Counted from the stretch's first letter, positions 1 to 8,981 are shown. The stretch is 15,310 nt of DNA from Jimgerdemannia flammicorona (GCA_003990745.1 RBNI01003729.1:1-15310), one strand, 5' to 3'. Notes: generated by a model not told the origin, from the letters alone. Program-made: numbers and translations.

Positions 1-64
<64 letters not shown>
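1..64 (+). repeat. Pure poly(A) run at the window edge
   Basis: The first 64 bases are all A, and the AT-rich sequence starts directly after. The simplest reading is the 3' poly(A) tail of a plus-strand LINE or other poly(A) retroposon whose body lies left of the window. The window contains two other LINE-type insertions. An assembly artefact at a contig edge is the main alternative. Nothing upstream is visible to decide. Confidence 0.5.
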
Positions 65-67
<3 letters not shown>

Positions 68-1785
68 TAGATTGAGGATTATTAAATAGAGTTATTTACT
101 ATTTATAATATTATTATTGATTAATAATAGAAGATATGTGAAGAGATAATTGTATGGAAAAGTATTTATCTAATTTTTATCTAGATTTTTATCTGTTTAT
201 ATCTGAGTTTCTGAGATCTAGAGAAGGGAGTATTTATATTAATAGAAGACTATCTAGACTAGGATAAATATAGATATAGCACTTTAGTACTTAATGAGTC
301 AGAATACAGTCATATAGTATAAGTATGAACTGATATATCAAGAGATCAACTTACTGATAAGTCAAAATACAATTATTTAATCTAACTATACTAATGACCA
401 TTAAGTTATTTATAAATTTAGATACTATCTAGATACTTCTTAATAAGGTTACTATCAATAATATCATCACTGATAAAGTAATTATCTAGAAAGAGTGATT
501 CTTGAATTATATCTTTCTATTTATTCATATAGTAGTATATTGAAACAAAGTTATTATTCTATAGGATAACATTATCTATTTTATATACTAGATATAGTAT
601 TGGTAGGTAAGAAGGAGTATATAATCTTTACTTTTATTAGATTTGCTCTTTGCATATCTTTAGTAGGTTATGGTACTATATATTATAGAGTTATAGTAAG
701 CTGACAGTTGTTCTTTATATCATTTATACTTAGGAGGTGAGATTATTTAGTTCTATCTTAAGAGTTGTCTGAAGATACAGATTGTATTCTCTTATTTCTT
801 TATTATAGTTAAAATAGTCAGATATAAATATAGGTTAGTATTTATATCAGTGGTCATTATTCTAATAGGTCTTATAGATAGTTATAAACTATTGTAAATT
901 CATCAGTAAGATTAGCAGAATAATCAGAGTTAGCAGAAATTCTTGACTGGAGGTTATGTCAGTATTAGAGAGATCATTGTCTTCTGTTTTATCATTATTG
1001 AACTAGATTATATTATAGATATCCTTTATAGTATATTAAATTTAAAGCATTTACAGAATATAGTTATCTAAATATAGAAAAGATCTGTCTGTAGTTTGGA
1101 TGTACTCAATATATTTGTAGTACTATATCATCAATTTGATCATAGGTCAGAGTGTCAACCATTTCAGTAATAGTAACTTAGAGGTGGAGAATAAAGGTGC
1201 TATACTTATAAAAGAGTTCTCAGTATTTACATATAATGAGCTTCTAGTATTGAGACATTTTAGTAATATCTATATTATAGTAGTAGTTGATCATATCTTC
1301 TAGAAGATAGCTAATTTAATAATAGCTTGAGATTTGTCCAATTTAGTAGGCCTTGCTAAGCATGTTCAGAGTATTCTATCAGGTTTTCATAAAGTAAAAG
1401 AGTGCTAGACTATGAATATTTATAAGAGGTAGAGATACTGTAACCTAGTTAATAATAGTATTCCAGATGTCAGTATAGATATAGTTATAGACTTCAGTAG
1501 TTATGACTAGGTATATGTTTGAGAGTTGTGGTTTTGATCTTAGTTTGTTATAGTTTTTTATTTTAATATACTATATGTTCAGTATATATACTTTCAGTTT
1601 TGATTAATAAGGTTCTATTTCTGTATGTCTTATATTTCATAACTTTAAGTTAACTCAGCTTTGTAATCTATGACTTTGGTTTAACTCAGCTTTATAATCC
1701 ACATATAATTTCCAGATTTATTCTAAGAATGATATGCAATTTTAGTAGCTTAGAGATTGTACACTTATATTAGTACTCCTAAAAA
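65..1785. other. AT-rich decayed intergenic or relic-element sequence, no recognisable gene
   Basis: This stretch is extremely AT-rich, dominated by TpA steps such as tatag, ctata and tagta. Both strands are closed by frequent TAG and TAA codons. On the minus strand, short runs without stops look vaguely coding, but I recognise no conserved motif. The pattern suits very old repeats driven to high AT by C->T mutation on both strands. It is more decayed than LINE copy 1 downstream, so it is probably older. I see no RNA gene here. Confidence 0.6.
1641..1699. repeat. Two-unit short tandem repeat, period about 31 bp
   Basis: Two 28-base units share the core taactcagcttt followed by rtaatc, at about 1641-1668 and 1672-1699, with a handful of mismatches. 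Neither lies in a recognisable gene. They could be a relic of an LTR or a local duplication. Confidence 0.5.
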
Positions 1786-2072
1786 AATCAAATCAATTTG
1801 AATTGAATCAAATTGAGGGTCATTTAAATTGAATTGAGAGTCTAATTCAAACTCTATTTTTTTTGAAATATAATAACTTAATAAAAATATATTTAAATTT
1901 AACAATCTTTAGCTTGTTAGATTTCTTTTATATAGAGAAATCTAACAAGCTAAAGATTATTAAATTTGGACATATTTTTGTCAAGTTATTATATTTCAAA
2001 AAATAGAGTTTGAATTAAATCTCAAAATTAAATTAAATCTTTAATTTGATTTTAATTAAATCAAATTGGATT
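1786..2072. repeat. Large near-perfect inverted repeat (fold-back or MITE-like element)
   Basis: Two arms of roughly 140 bp face each other around a loop of about 9 bases (1927-1935). The inner parts match closely: aatctttagcttgttagat on the left reads as its reverse complement on the right. The outer parts match with scattered mismatches and small indels, and carry further matching blocks around aaatagagtttgaatt and around ttatatttcaaaa. No coding capacity is visible. The structure fits a fold-back or MITE-type non-autonomous DNA element, or a tail-to-tail duplication. No clear target-site duplication was found at the outer edges. Because it is still symmetrical within a heavily decayed region, it is either younger than its surroundings or has decayed symmetrically. 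Confidence 0.75.
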
Positions 2073-2224
2073 ATTGATTTGTCAAATTTGATTCAATTTA
2101 ATTTATTGAGAGCACTAGTCCTGATTGTCTAGTGTACTTGATATAGTATATAGTTAAATTATAGTAACTAATTTGGAGAGTAACTTAGTATATTTTTCTA
2201 TTAGCTTATCACATCAGCCCATAT

Positions 2225-2255
2225 TAAAGAATAGTCTGTCTCAGACTATTCTTTA
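2225..2255. repeat. Perfect 14-bp stem with 3-base loop
   Basis: taaagaatagtctg (2225-2238) and its exact reverse complement (2242-2255) flank the loop tct. There is no T-run suited to a terminator, and the setting is eukaryotic, so this is recorded as a structure only. It lies near the C-terminal end of the minus-strand coding remnant next to it. Confidence 0.6.
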
Positions 2256-2330
2256 GTCATTATTCTAATATGAGTAGGCATCTTCTATATCAGCTTCTGT
2301 TTTATTAACTTCTTTGATTTCAGAGCTACT

Positions 2331-2558
2331 CTATTCTAAAGATTCCTCTTCTTCTTTGGAAAATAGTTCTTCAATATAATGAATAATACTTAGATAGATA
2401 GCAGAGGTCATTCTTTGGATATCTCTAAGGTAAAATTGGGTCTGGATTAATACTTCTATATTTTATTTATAGATAGTATAGAGTTTGTCTACTGTAATAG
2501 CATTTCTTTGAGTAAGGTCTATGAGGTAACTAATATAGATATACTTAGAGACATCATC
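2331..2558 (-). pseudogene. Minus-strand coding remnant cut by the 5' end of LINE copy 1
   Basis: Reading the minus strand from 2558 gives 75 codons and a stop at 2331-2333, broken by one TAA that could derive from CAA. The peptide has normal-looking composition, including the short stretches DVSKYIYISYL, VDKLYTIYK and LRDIQRMTSAIYL, and ends in an acidic run (FSKEEEESLE). If the stop at 2331 is a mutated CAG, the frame stays protein-like to about 2270 (EIKEVNKTEADIEDAY). The readable part stops where LINE copy 1 begins, as expected if the LINE inserted into it. I do not recognise the family; the C-terminal part of an older element's protein is possible. The call rests on composition alone. 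Confidence 0.35.
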
Positions 2559-2636
2559 TTTCTCTAGTATAATTCAAGTTATACAAACTTCTGATAATAC
2601 TTTTAACATTATTTTTAGAGAAAAGATAATAATAAT

Positions 2637-4534
2637 ATAGTAACTGATAAGTATTCTGAGGAGCATGCAGGACAGGACAGTATCAGTGTGTTTGACTGAT
2701 AGTATATAGAGAGGAGTCATGAATTGAGAGAGAGTCTGTTGGGTACTCTTGCTGGTAGACAGGGAAGTAAATGAGGGGGGACCAGCAGGCAGGGGTCTGA
2801 GAGGATGAGCTTTACTAATAAGATCAAAGCAGGACATCTGGCAACTAGACTAGAGAGCTGACTACAGAAGAGTAAGAAGAAGAAGAGACTGCAGGATCTG
2901 GTAAAGGGGCCTATAGTAATAGTAGTGGTAGGGCTAGAGGAGTAGAGACTAGAGAGAGTGAGACTGCTGATAGAGGAGAGACTACTAATCAGAAAAAAAA
3001 TTCAGATATGATAGCTGATAGTGGGGCTGGGCTAAGGGGAGGTACAAGGCCTAGAGACCTGGCTAATGGTGTAATAGATTTGATAGCAGTATTGTTACTC
3101 AAGAAGTTAGTATCCAAATTCACTATCACTTTGTGCTACTGAGGCTTGGTAATTATAGCAAGAATAGTTCTGGGTCTTCTGGCTCAGGAGGTGAAAGGAG
3201 CAGTCTTAGTGAAGTTCTTAAAGAGTCTGGAGAGAGTGGAGATAGGCTTCAAGAAGAAGGAGTTAATGTTGAGAGTATTGAAGAAAGGAGTGGTAGTGAG
3301 ATTAGTGACAATTCCTATAGCTCAGTATCTATGCTAGAACCCCAGAGTAGTGCAACTGGTAGTGGTAAATATATCTACAGTGAAGAAAGAGGTGGCCAGA
3401 GGACTGATTGTGGACATCATCAAGGAGTGATGTAGTGGATATTGACTTCTGGGTCTGAGAAGAAACTGAGTTCAGGACTAGAGATATAGATATCTGAATT
3501 AGACTGATGAGCAAGAAGAATACTAGAAAAGAATGGGATTTACTGATAGTGCTGAAGTGAGAACCAGTGAAGTATAAGGTCTTGAGAATAAAGAGGATAC
3601 TAGAAGAGGAGAAGGACTTGCTGGAGATATTGAAGAATCTGGCCAGAGCAGTGAAGAAGAGGTGATTGGTCTAGAGAGAGTTTGAGGCTAGGATAGTAGT
3701 TGAGATTTGAATGGCAGGAGAGTTTAACTAGATAAGGCTGTCTGGGAGAGGGCATAAGAGAGGTAAGATCAGAAAGATCTGTTGGTAAAGCTGGGAGAGA
3801 GAGCAGAGGGTGAGGCTACTGCTGTTAGTAGTAGATTATAAGTAAGTACTTGGGCAGAGAAAAAGGAAGGGGCTATTATAGTAACTCTGAAGGAGGGGGA
3901 AAGTACCAAGTAGAGTATAGTGGCTGAGGCTATGATGATGGCTGAGGAGGTCCAAGTATAGTATGGGGTGCCCACAGGGGAGAGGGGGACTAACAAGCTA
4001 TAGGATGTACTAGAGGAGGACTGAGATAAGATGGTGAAGATGAATACTGAGGGGGGTCTGGGGGCTGGGGGGCAGGAGGTGGCCCTAGGTGTCAATGAGA
4101 CTATAGAGGAGAAGAGGTGACTGTAGAAAGTATTGATAAATATTATAGCAGATGAGTTGAGCAAAGTAGATTTTAAGGTGATTAGTGAGAGATATTGAAG
4201 TGAGATCCTATAAGAAGAGGAGATGATATAGAAGCTTTGAAATGAACTATTGGTAGGCTTATTAGAGGCAGAGAAATATGAGGTAGATGATGCCAGGGAG
4301 ATAGTGTTTTTAACTATTGTGAATGAGTATATAGCATATCTATGGGGACCTAGGAAGGGGTTAGAGAAGTGGCAGGTAGTATACAAGGACTACTGGTCTA
4401 ATATGAAGATAGTAGATAGTGAGAATTATCAGGAGATCTTAGAAGTACTGAATACTTAGCAGAGAGAGGCAGATGAGCTTGAGATAGAGCAGAACCTGAA
4501 TATTACTGGCAATATAGTAAGTATGGAATTATAG
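2637..4534 (+). pseudogene. LINE copy 1 ORF1 remnant
   Basis: This aligns with ORF1 of copy 2. The copy 2 start ATG (13412) corresponds here to ATA at 2637-2639, so the start codon is lost by one G->A change. Near the N-terminus VFD followed by two stops (TGA, TAG) matches AFDWQQ of copy 2. A Gly/Ser/Arg-rich patch follows. At about 3085-3330 lies a hydrophobic and basic region (LVIIARIVLGLLAQEV, VLVKFLKSLERVEIGF) that is conserved in copy 2. The distal part, about 4250-4459, reads as a 69-residue open stretch including YIAYLWGPRKGLEKWQ, with no counterpart in copy 2. Many TAG, TGA and TAA codons and some frame changes disable it. ORF1 proteins of LINEs normally bind RNA as a chaperone. No zinc knuckle was seen, so the assignment rests on position and the paralogue. 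Confidence 0.7.
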
Positions 4535-4789
4535 AATGAGAGCTTACTCTCTAAACATTATCCAATATAAACAGTACAACTAGAATCTTCTCTTTGAATA
4601 TCAATAGTTTGAGGGGTGTAATGAGGCATCAGAATATTTTCAGCTAGTTGAAGGGGCTGAATGCAGATCTGTTCTTATTGTAGAATATAAGCTATAATGC
4701 TGGCTTAGACATATAGGATTAGACAAGAGAATGGAGAGATATGGCTATATGGTAGAGTTGGGTGGGTATTCTGGTTAAGAAGGGTAAGG

Positions 4790-4825
4790 GGGACATAGGA
4801 GACATTGGGGACATTGGACATTGAG
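4790..4825 (+). repeat. Short GACATTGG tandem repeat inside the endonuclease region
   Basis: The core gacat(a/t)g(g) occurs four times in about 36 bases within copy 1 ORF2, encoding a small Gly-Asp-Ile repeat. It is likely a local slippage expansion in a dead gene. Confidence 0.55.
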
Positions 4826-5027
4826 GGAGCAGAGTAGTGTGGGGAGTATAGAGGAGGTCAGGATGAAGCTCCTTAACTGTTGAGTCATATTATTGCTCAG
4901 TGGAAAAGAGGAAGTATATAGAGTAGATAAGAGAACTATGAGATATTGATGTTATAGTAGTAGAGAGGATTGACTATCTGGGGGTAATTTTAATATGATA
5001 TGTGATAGACTGCTGGACAGAACTGAT

Positions 5028-5042
5028 AGAGAGAGAGAGATA
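5028..5042. repeat. Short GA microsatellite
   Basis: A simple run of GA dinucleotides lies inside the decayed endonuclease region. A similar short run occurs near 5441-5455. Neither has an evident function. Confidence 0.6.
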
Positions 5043-6553
5043 ATAGATAGGAGTAGGGAGATGGTAGACTGAGAGGAGATTGAGAAATTGAGCTCACTAG
5101 TAGATGCAGGATATCTTGAATAGAGAGACTATAGGGTCTATACTCACTAGATAGCAGGGCTGGGATTGAGAATTGGCTGAATATTAACTGCTGAGTGCTG
5201 GAAAGTAGATGTCTGAAGTTCTCTTGAGATAGTTTAGTATTCTTAGTCTGATCACTGGGATTTATTGAGCTGTGAGAGATTTGGGAAAGTGAGGAGGGAC
5301 CTGGACATTAGTATTTGAATACTTCATTACTGGGGGAATACACCTTATAGAATGAGTGAGTAGTAGATATTAGTAGGAGCTGGAGATTAGAGATCATTAG
5401 TAGTGTTTGAAATCTGATACTCAGTAGTTATAGGGCAAGACTGAGAGAGAGAGAGGGGCTCAGAGGAGGAGTTGTATAAAGTGGGCCTCACAGAGGTTGG
5501 AGAGACTTCTGGAGAGGTGGGCAGGATTCTTAGATAGCAGTAAGGAAGGAGATTGAAGGGTTCAATAGATCTAGCAAGAGATAGAAGAATTGCAGAGACT
5601 GCTTAGGCAGGAGGAGGAATTGCAGATAAAGGGAATAGTAGCCTGTTTGTGATGGCAGGGCTTAGAGGAGGAGTGACCTACAAAGTTTCTGTCAAGACTA
5701 ATTTAGGCAAGAAGAATGAGGTGCAGCAGAAAAGAGTATTAGATGAGGCAGATGATATTGTGATTGAGATATCAGAGATCTTAGACCAACTGAGGTCTTA
5801 TTGGGAATAATTATAGAGTGAAGAAGAAGGTAGTAAAGATGCACTAGACATTGAATGACATCTAGAGGCTTGGCACTTGGACTCAGCAAAGAGTCTAGGT
5901 GACCTTAGAGGTCTTGTCTAAAGGGAGGAGGTCTGTAGGGTTTTGGCATTAATGAGTCTGGAGATAGCACTAGGAGAGGATGAACTGTCTTGGAATTTTT
6001 GAAAATGAATAGCCAGTGTGAAGGTGATACTAAAGAAGATGACATAGATGTGTGATAAAGTTATTGGCTCAGAGACCTGGATTGGGGGGCAGTACTTGAG
6101 GCTTATAGCTCTGCTGTATAAGAATAAAGAGAGGAGGGAGAATTGGAAGAACTGAAGGCTAATTATGCTTCTGAATATAGATTGCAAATTGGTGATAAAG
6201 ATTTTAGTAACTAGGTTGTAAGGAGTAGCTCAGCAGATATTAGAGACAGAGTAGAGGGACTTTGTCAGAGTTTATTTGATAAGAGATGAGATAGTATGAG
6301 TCCATAGTGTCATTGAAGGAGCTCATACTGCTGAGATTGATGATCAACTAGTATTTTTAGACTAAGAGAAGACTTATAATAGAGTCCAGTATATGTGGTG
6401 TAATGGTGACCTCAGAATGATGACATCAGTACAAGAGACAGTCTTTCCTTACAAGTCACCAGATCAGAGTACAAGAAGATCATATGGCATATACAATGAG
6501 CAATTATGACCAACTGTGAGTCATTGTGACCACAGTACAGGCATCTTGAGGAA

Positions 6554-6561
6554 TATAAAAG
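6554..6561 (+). promoter_or_regulatory. TATA box upstream of the left ORF
   Basis: TATAAAAG lies 87 bases before the ATG at 6641, a good distance for a transcript with a short 5' leader. It suggests that the ORF in the left part of the element had its own promoter. Motif and spacing only. Confidence 0.45.
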
Positions 6562-6770
6562 AAGGATCAAGAAACTGCAGTAGTAGTAACCAATAAGATT
6601 TATCAATCCCAAAATAGCTCAAAGACTTATCACAAACAAAATGCCTACTGCTTGCCAAACCTTAAGATCAAGGAACTACCAAGGTACCTCAGTTGAAGAA
6701 AGGATGTTTCAAGACATCAGAATAGCCATGAGGACCTGTGCAAGAAGGACTCCTAGTATTAATCTGGGTA

Positions 6771-6783
6771 CTGGTGACCCTTA

Positions 6784-6785
<2 letters not shown>
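6771..6785. repeat. Target-site duplication, left copy (15 bp)
   Basis: ctggtgacccttatc lies directly before the T-run of the insert and is repeated exactly at 8005-8019. The bases just outside differ (a versus g on the left), so the duplication is 15 bp. This length is typical of LINE-mediated insertion. Confidence 0.92.
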
Positions 6786-6818
<33 letters not shown>

Positions 6819-6839
6819 GGACTCATAGTCCCGCGGATT

Positions 6840-6845
6840 TTTATT
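6840..6845 (-). promoter_or_regulatory. Polyadenylation signal of the retroposon
   Basis: The plus strand reads TTTATT, so the minus strand reads AATAAA. It lies 24 bases before the start of the A-tail, within the usual cleavage distance. It supports an origin by reverse transcription of a processed pol II transcript. Confidence 0.75.
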
Positions 6846-7180
6846 GGAAGGGAACCTAGACTATATAGGCCAAAACTCTCCCCCACCACCCATCGAACAA
6901 TATCCCCCCATTAACCTAGGCTACTAAATTGTCCAGCAGTCCCACCACTCCAGCTATGCCTGTCGAACACCAGCTACATTGACCCCCATGACATAGACTA
7001 GACTTGTCTGCTCACCAGGGCTGGATCATCGTTTACATGCGAGAGCACACCTATGCGTCAGATCTAGCAGCGCCGGGACTGAATAAAGAATAGCCCCCCG
7101 AACCCGAAAGGAAAGCCTGAGGCAAAGAAAAACCCCCCAACCAACCAACAGAAAGCAAAGTGGATTCAAAGCGGGTGAGT

Positions 7181-7220
7181 AAAGGACTTACACGCAGCAC
7201 CTTCCTCAAAGGACTTACAC
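7181..7220. repeat. 13-bp direct repeat, period 27
   Basis: aaaggacttacac occurs at 7181-7193 and again at 7208-7220 inside the GC-rich insert. It could be a slippage duplication. No function is evident. Confidence 0.75.
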
Positions 7221-7248
7221 ATGGGCTAGGGCCTGAAAAGACCCCACT

Positions 7249-7400
7249 CCCACTCCCTGAGCCTGCAGGCCTCAATCACGTTGCCGTGTCAGCTCCCAGT
7301 TCCAGTCGGGTACTGCCAAATGAGGAAGGTCCCACTCCCCAAGCCTGCAGGCCTCGATCGCATTGCTGTGTCAGCTCCTGGTTCCAGTTGGGTACAGCCA
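7249..7400. repeat. Two 70-bp direct repeats, period 82, inside the retroposon
   Basis: Units at 7249-7318 and 7331-7400 share cccactccc, agcctgcaggcctc, tgtcagctcc and ttccagt-ggta with few differences. Several differences are C/T or G/A transitions, including CG versus TG, so methyl-C decay has begun here too. The period of 82 is not a multiple of three, which argues against selection on a protein through this part. Confidence 0.8.
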
Positions 7401-8004
7401 GGATGCCAGCCCCTGCACCACCCCACCCCCCACCAGCCAATTGAAAGGCCCCACCGAAATATTGTCCGCCCCAGCCCCGATGACCGCCCCCAGCCTGGCA
7501 CCCCACTGGTTCACCATAATTGCCCTTCCTCCTATCTGTGACAGCCATCTCCCCTCCCATCCCAACATCACCTGAAAAGCAGTCACCTACGCCAGAACCG
7601 CGCTCGCCGGGAAGCTTGCCAAAGCCAGAGGGCCCCACCACAGGCACCGAGGACCTGCAGGTAACCTACACTGAGCACTTGATGCCCAAGGTCAGCTGAC
7701 TCCCTATGTAGCCCGAGACACACCGAGACAACACCTTGTTGGCGATGGCAAAAGGAAGAAGGTGCCGCACCAAAACAGATGTACCCCAGATGCAGCTGAA
7801 GATACCAGAAACCATGAAAAAGTAGAGAAGACACCGATCTGACACTGATAAAGGGGCAACTCATCACTATTGCCCTCCTCCCACCATGCCCATGCAGGCA
7901 CAGCAAACCAACCCAAGGTAGAGGGGATAATAATAGGGGAAAGGGGACTCGGAAGGTTGCCTACCAAACCTTGTGACCAGTAAGGTAGTGGAGAAAAGGG
8001 CTCG

Positions 8005-8019
8005 CTGGTGACCCTTATC
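8005..8019. repeat. Target-site duplication, right copy (15 bp)
   Basis: Identical to 6771-6785. Joining the flanks across a single copy restores the reading frame of the interrupted 274-codon ORF, which confirms the insertion boundaries. Confidence 0.92.
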
Positions 8020-8954
8020 ACTATATCCTCTACCACTATGAAATGGAAACAAGGATCACCATTGCTATCAAATGTCTCTAAATATGGCAGAAGTATGAAA
8101 TAGGAAACCTCCTCTACTAGGAGTTCTTACAGGCCAGCTCTCAAGAGTTATAAGATGTCACTCCCATAGATATATGTAAAATAAGGATAGTTAAGAAGAT
8201 CTATCAGATCTTCAGGCATGCACTATAGTTGATCTCCAACTTAAAGTATGTTAGAGTCTCAGACTTCAGAGACCTGTCAGCCTACCATATCAATGCACTA
8301 GAAGTCAGGGTGGCTACAGAAGCCCAGTCTACTATCACCCTCAATAGTGATGAAGTAGAAGACTTCTAGCATCCTATCCTCCAGGACAACCCAGACCAAT
8401 TCCTGCAAGAATTGATCTCAGTATTCTAAGGCCCAAGCATCTAGGTTAGACCTCCCCAAGACCCCACATTTGTCTCCTATTTTATGGAAGAGAACTCCAT
8501 AGATTGGAGAGCCCCTGATTTTCCTGCCAAATATGATGACATCATTGATAATGGTGTCATCTCATGTGACATATACAAAACATATAACCTACATGATGAT
8601 GATGAGATGGATGAAATATTTATGGACCTCATCTCCTTTGAAGACATCCTGACTTCTGATGAGGATGAAGTTCTTATAGTCTTGAACATTCTGCTCTAAG
8701 TCCCTTAGTTATACTGAATTATGTCAGCACTCTTTTCCTATATAACAGCTGTTCCTCCACCAGTATTCTGATATGATTCAGAATTATTCCAGCACCATTT
8801 TTCTATACTACTGAAATTATACTAGCATTCTGAACCTGTGTAACTATCAGTGCCAACACTGGAACTTAGTAGTTTTCTATATTCTGGTATTTTATTTTAG
8901 TTATTGGAATTTATATTTAGCATTATATCTTAGTAACCATTGAATTATATTTTG

Positions 8955-8962
8955 TATAAATA
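8955..8962 (+). promoter_or_regulatory. LTR TATA box
   Basis: TATAAATA lies about 350 bases before the gag region and 20 bases before an AATAAA. A TATA box and a poly(A) signal this close are typical of the U3/R junction of an LTR. It would drive the genomic RNA of the element. Confidence 0.5.
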
Positions 8963-8981
8963 CCCCTCTTATTTCCTCTGA

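Larger units (their letters stand above)
2556..6393 (+). mobile_element. LINE copy 1 (non-LTR retrotransposon), 3'-truncated by the gypsy insertion
   Basis: A plus-strand LINE with two ORF regions: ORF1, then ORF2 with an AP-type endonuclease and a reverse transcriptase. Its 5' end is set by comparison with LINE copy 2: from atctttctct (2556 and 13332) the copies align through ORF1, while upstream they are unrelated. Differences are mostly CA->TA and TG->TA in this copy, so it has been mutated in the RIP manner much more than copy 2. The element breaks inside RT motif A at about 6393, where an LTR-like TGT start follows. The order ORF1, endonuclease, RT with a CCHC C-terminus (seen in copy 2) fits fungal Tad-like LINEs in general form. 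The clade was not determined. Confidence 0.85.
4570..6393 (+). pseudogene. LINE copy 1 ORF2: endonuclease and partial reverse transcriptase
   Basis: ORF2 nicks target DNA and reverse transcribes the element. The endonuclease begins at about 4582 with RIFSLNINSLRG, the usual opening strand of the exonuclease-endonuclease-phosphatase fold. The GGDFN motif appears at about 4980 as GGN-FN, its Asp codon changed GAT->AAT. The SDH motif with SDHWDLL lies at 5247-5267 in another frame, so indels are present. RT begins at about 5930: LIALLYKNKERRENWKN, then LIMLLNIDCKL (about 6100-6190) correspond to the N-terminal RT blocks. LVFLD followed by TAG and EKTYNRVQY at about 6350-6392 is motif A, with its usual D read as N. 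The gene ends there; the YxDD box is missing because of the gypsy insertion. Stops are mostly former CAG, CAA or TGG codons. Confidence 0.85.
6786..8004 (-). mobile_element. GC-rich poly(A) retroposon (SINE-like element or processed retrocopy)
   Basis: Read on the minus strand, this 1,219-bp insert ends in 30 A residues (T-run 6786-6815). An AATAAA signal lies 24 bases before the tail (6840-6845 on the plus strand). Perfect 15-bp target-site duplications flank it. These are the marks of LINE-type priming on a polyadenylated RNA. Its base composition is GC-rich and it contains CpG (ccgcgg, cgctcgccgg), unlike everything around it, so it is young or derives from a source outside the AT-driven repeats. 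Minus-strand open stretches at 7276-7647, 7583-7906 and 7704-8004 overlap and resemble no protein I recognise. The + strand of the insert is similarly open, as GC-rich DNA tends to be. It may be non-coding. No pol III box was found. Confidence 0.85.
6641..8699 (+). pseudogene. 274-codon ORF of unknown function in the left part of the gypsy element, split by a retroposon
   Basis: The frame runs from ATG 6641 to 6785, is interrupted by the insert plus one duplication copy, and resumes at 8020 in the matching frame. 145 + 680 bases make exactly 275 codons including the TAA at 8697. Seven in-frame stops (8079, 8118, 8151, 8226, 8367, 8427, 8442) are all TAA or TAG, each one C->T from CAA or CAG. 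The protein would begin MPTACQTLRSRNYQG, have a mixed middle (VKKIYQIFRHAL, FRDLSAYHINALEVRV) and end strongly acidic (HDDDEMDEIFMDL, TSDEDEV). No signal peptide, membrane segment or known catalytic motif was recognised. It lies upstream of gag on the same strand, probably within the LTR U3, and has its own TATA box. It could be an LTR-encoded accessory protein or a captured gene. Function unknown. Confidence 0.7.

Noticed and set aside
1038..1056. Possible C-x-C zinc knuckle of an old gag on the minus strand
   Set aside because: Only tgtaaatgctttaaattt is suggestive. The His and last Cys cannot be placed, and stops surround it.
2225..2255. Intrinsic transcription terminator
   Set aside because: The stem is perfect but no T-run follows, and the window is eukaryotic.
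3769..4386. 205-residue minus-strand open frame rich in Ser
   Set aside because: It is antisense to LINE copy 1 ORF1. Loss of CAG/TGG codons on the plus strand closes plus frames and opens the reverse ones.
7249..7400. CRISPR-like array
   Set aside because: Only two long, imperfect units occur, with a 12-base spacer. It is a simple tandem duplication in a eukaryotic retroposon.
7276..7906. Overlapping open frames of 107-123 residues on the minus strand of the GC-rich insert
   Set aside because: Several frames on both strands are open at once in GC-rich DNA. The 82-bp repeat period is not a multiple of three and no family is recognised, so I did not call a gene.
8710..8830. Separate tandem-repeat element around ctgaattat and ccagcac
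   Set aside because: The units are too diverged to delimit, so they are described as part of the probable LTR U3.
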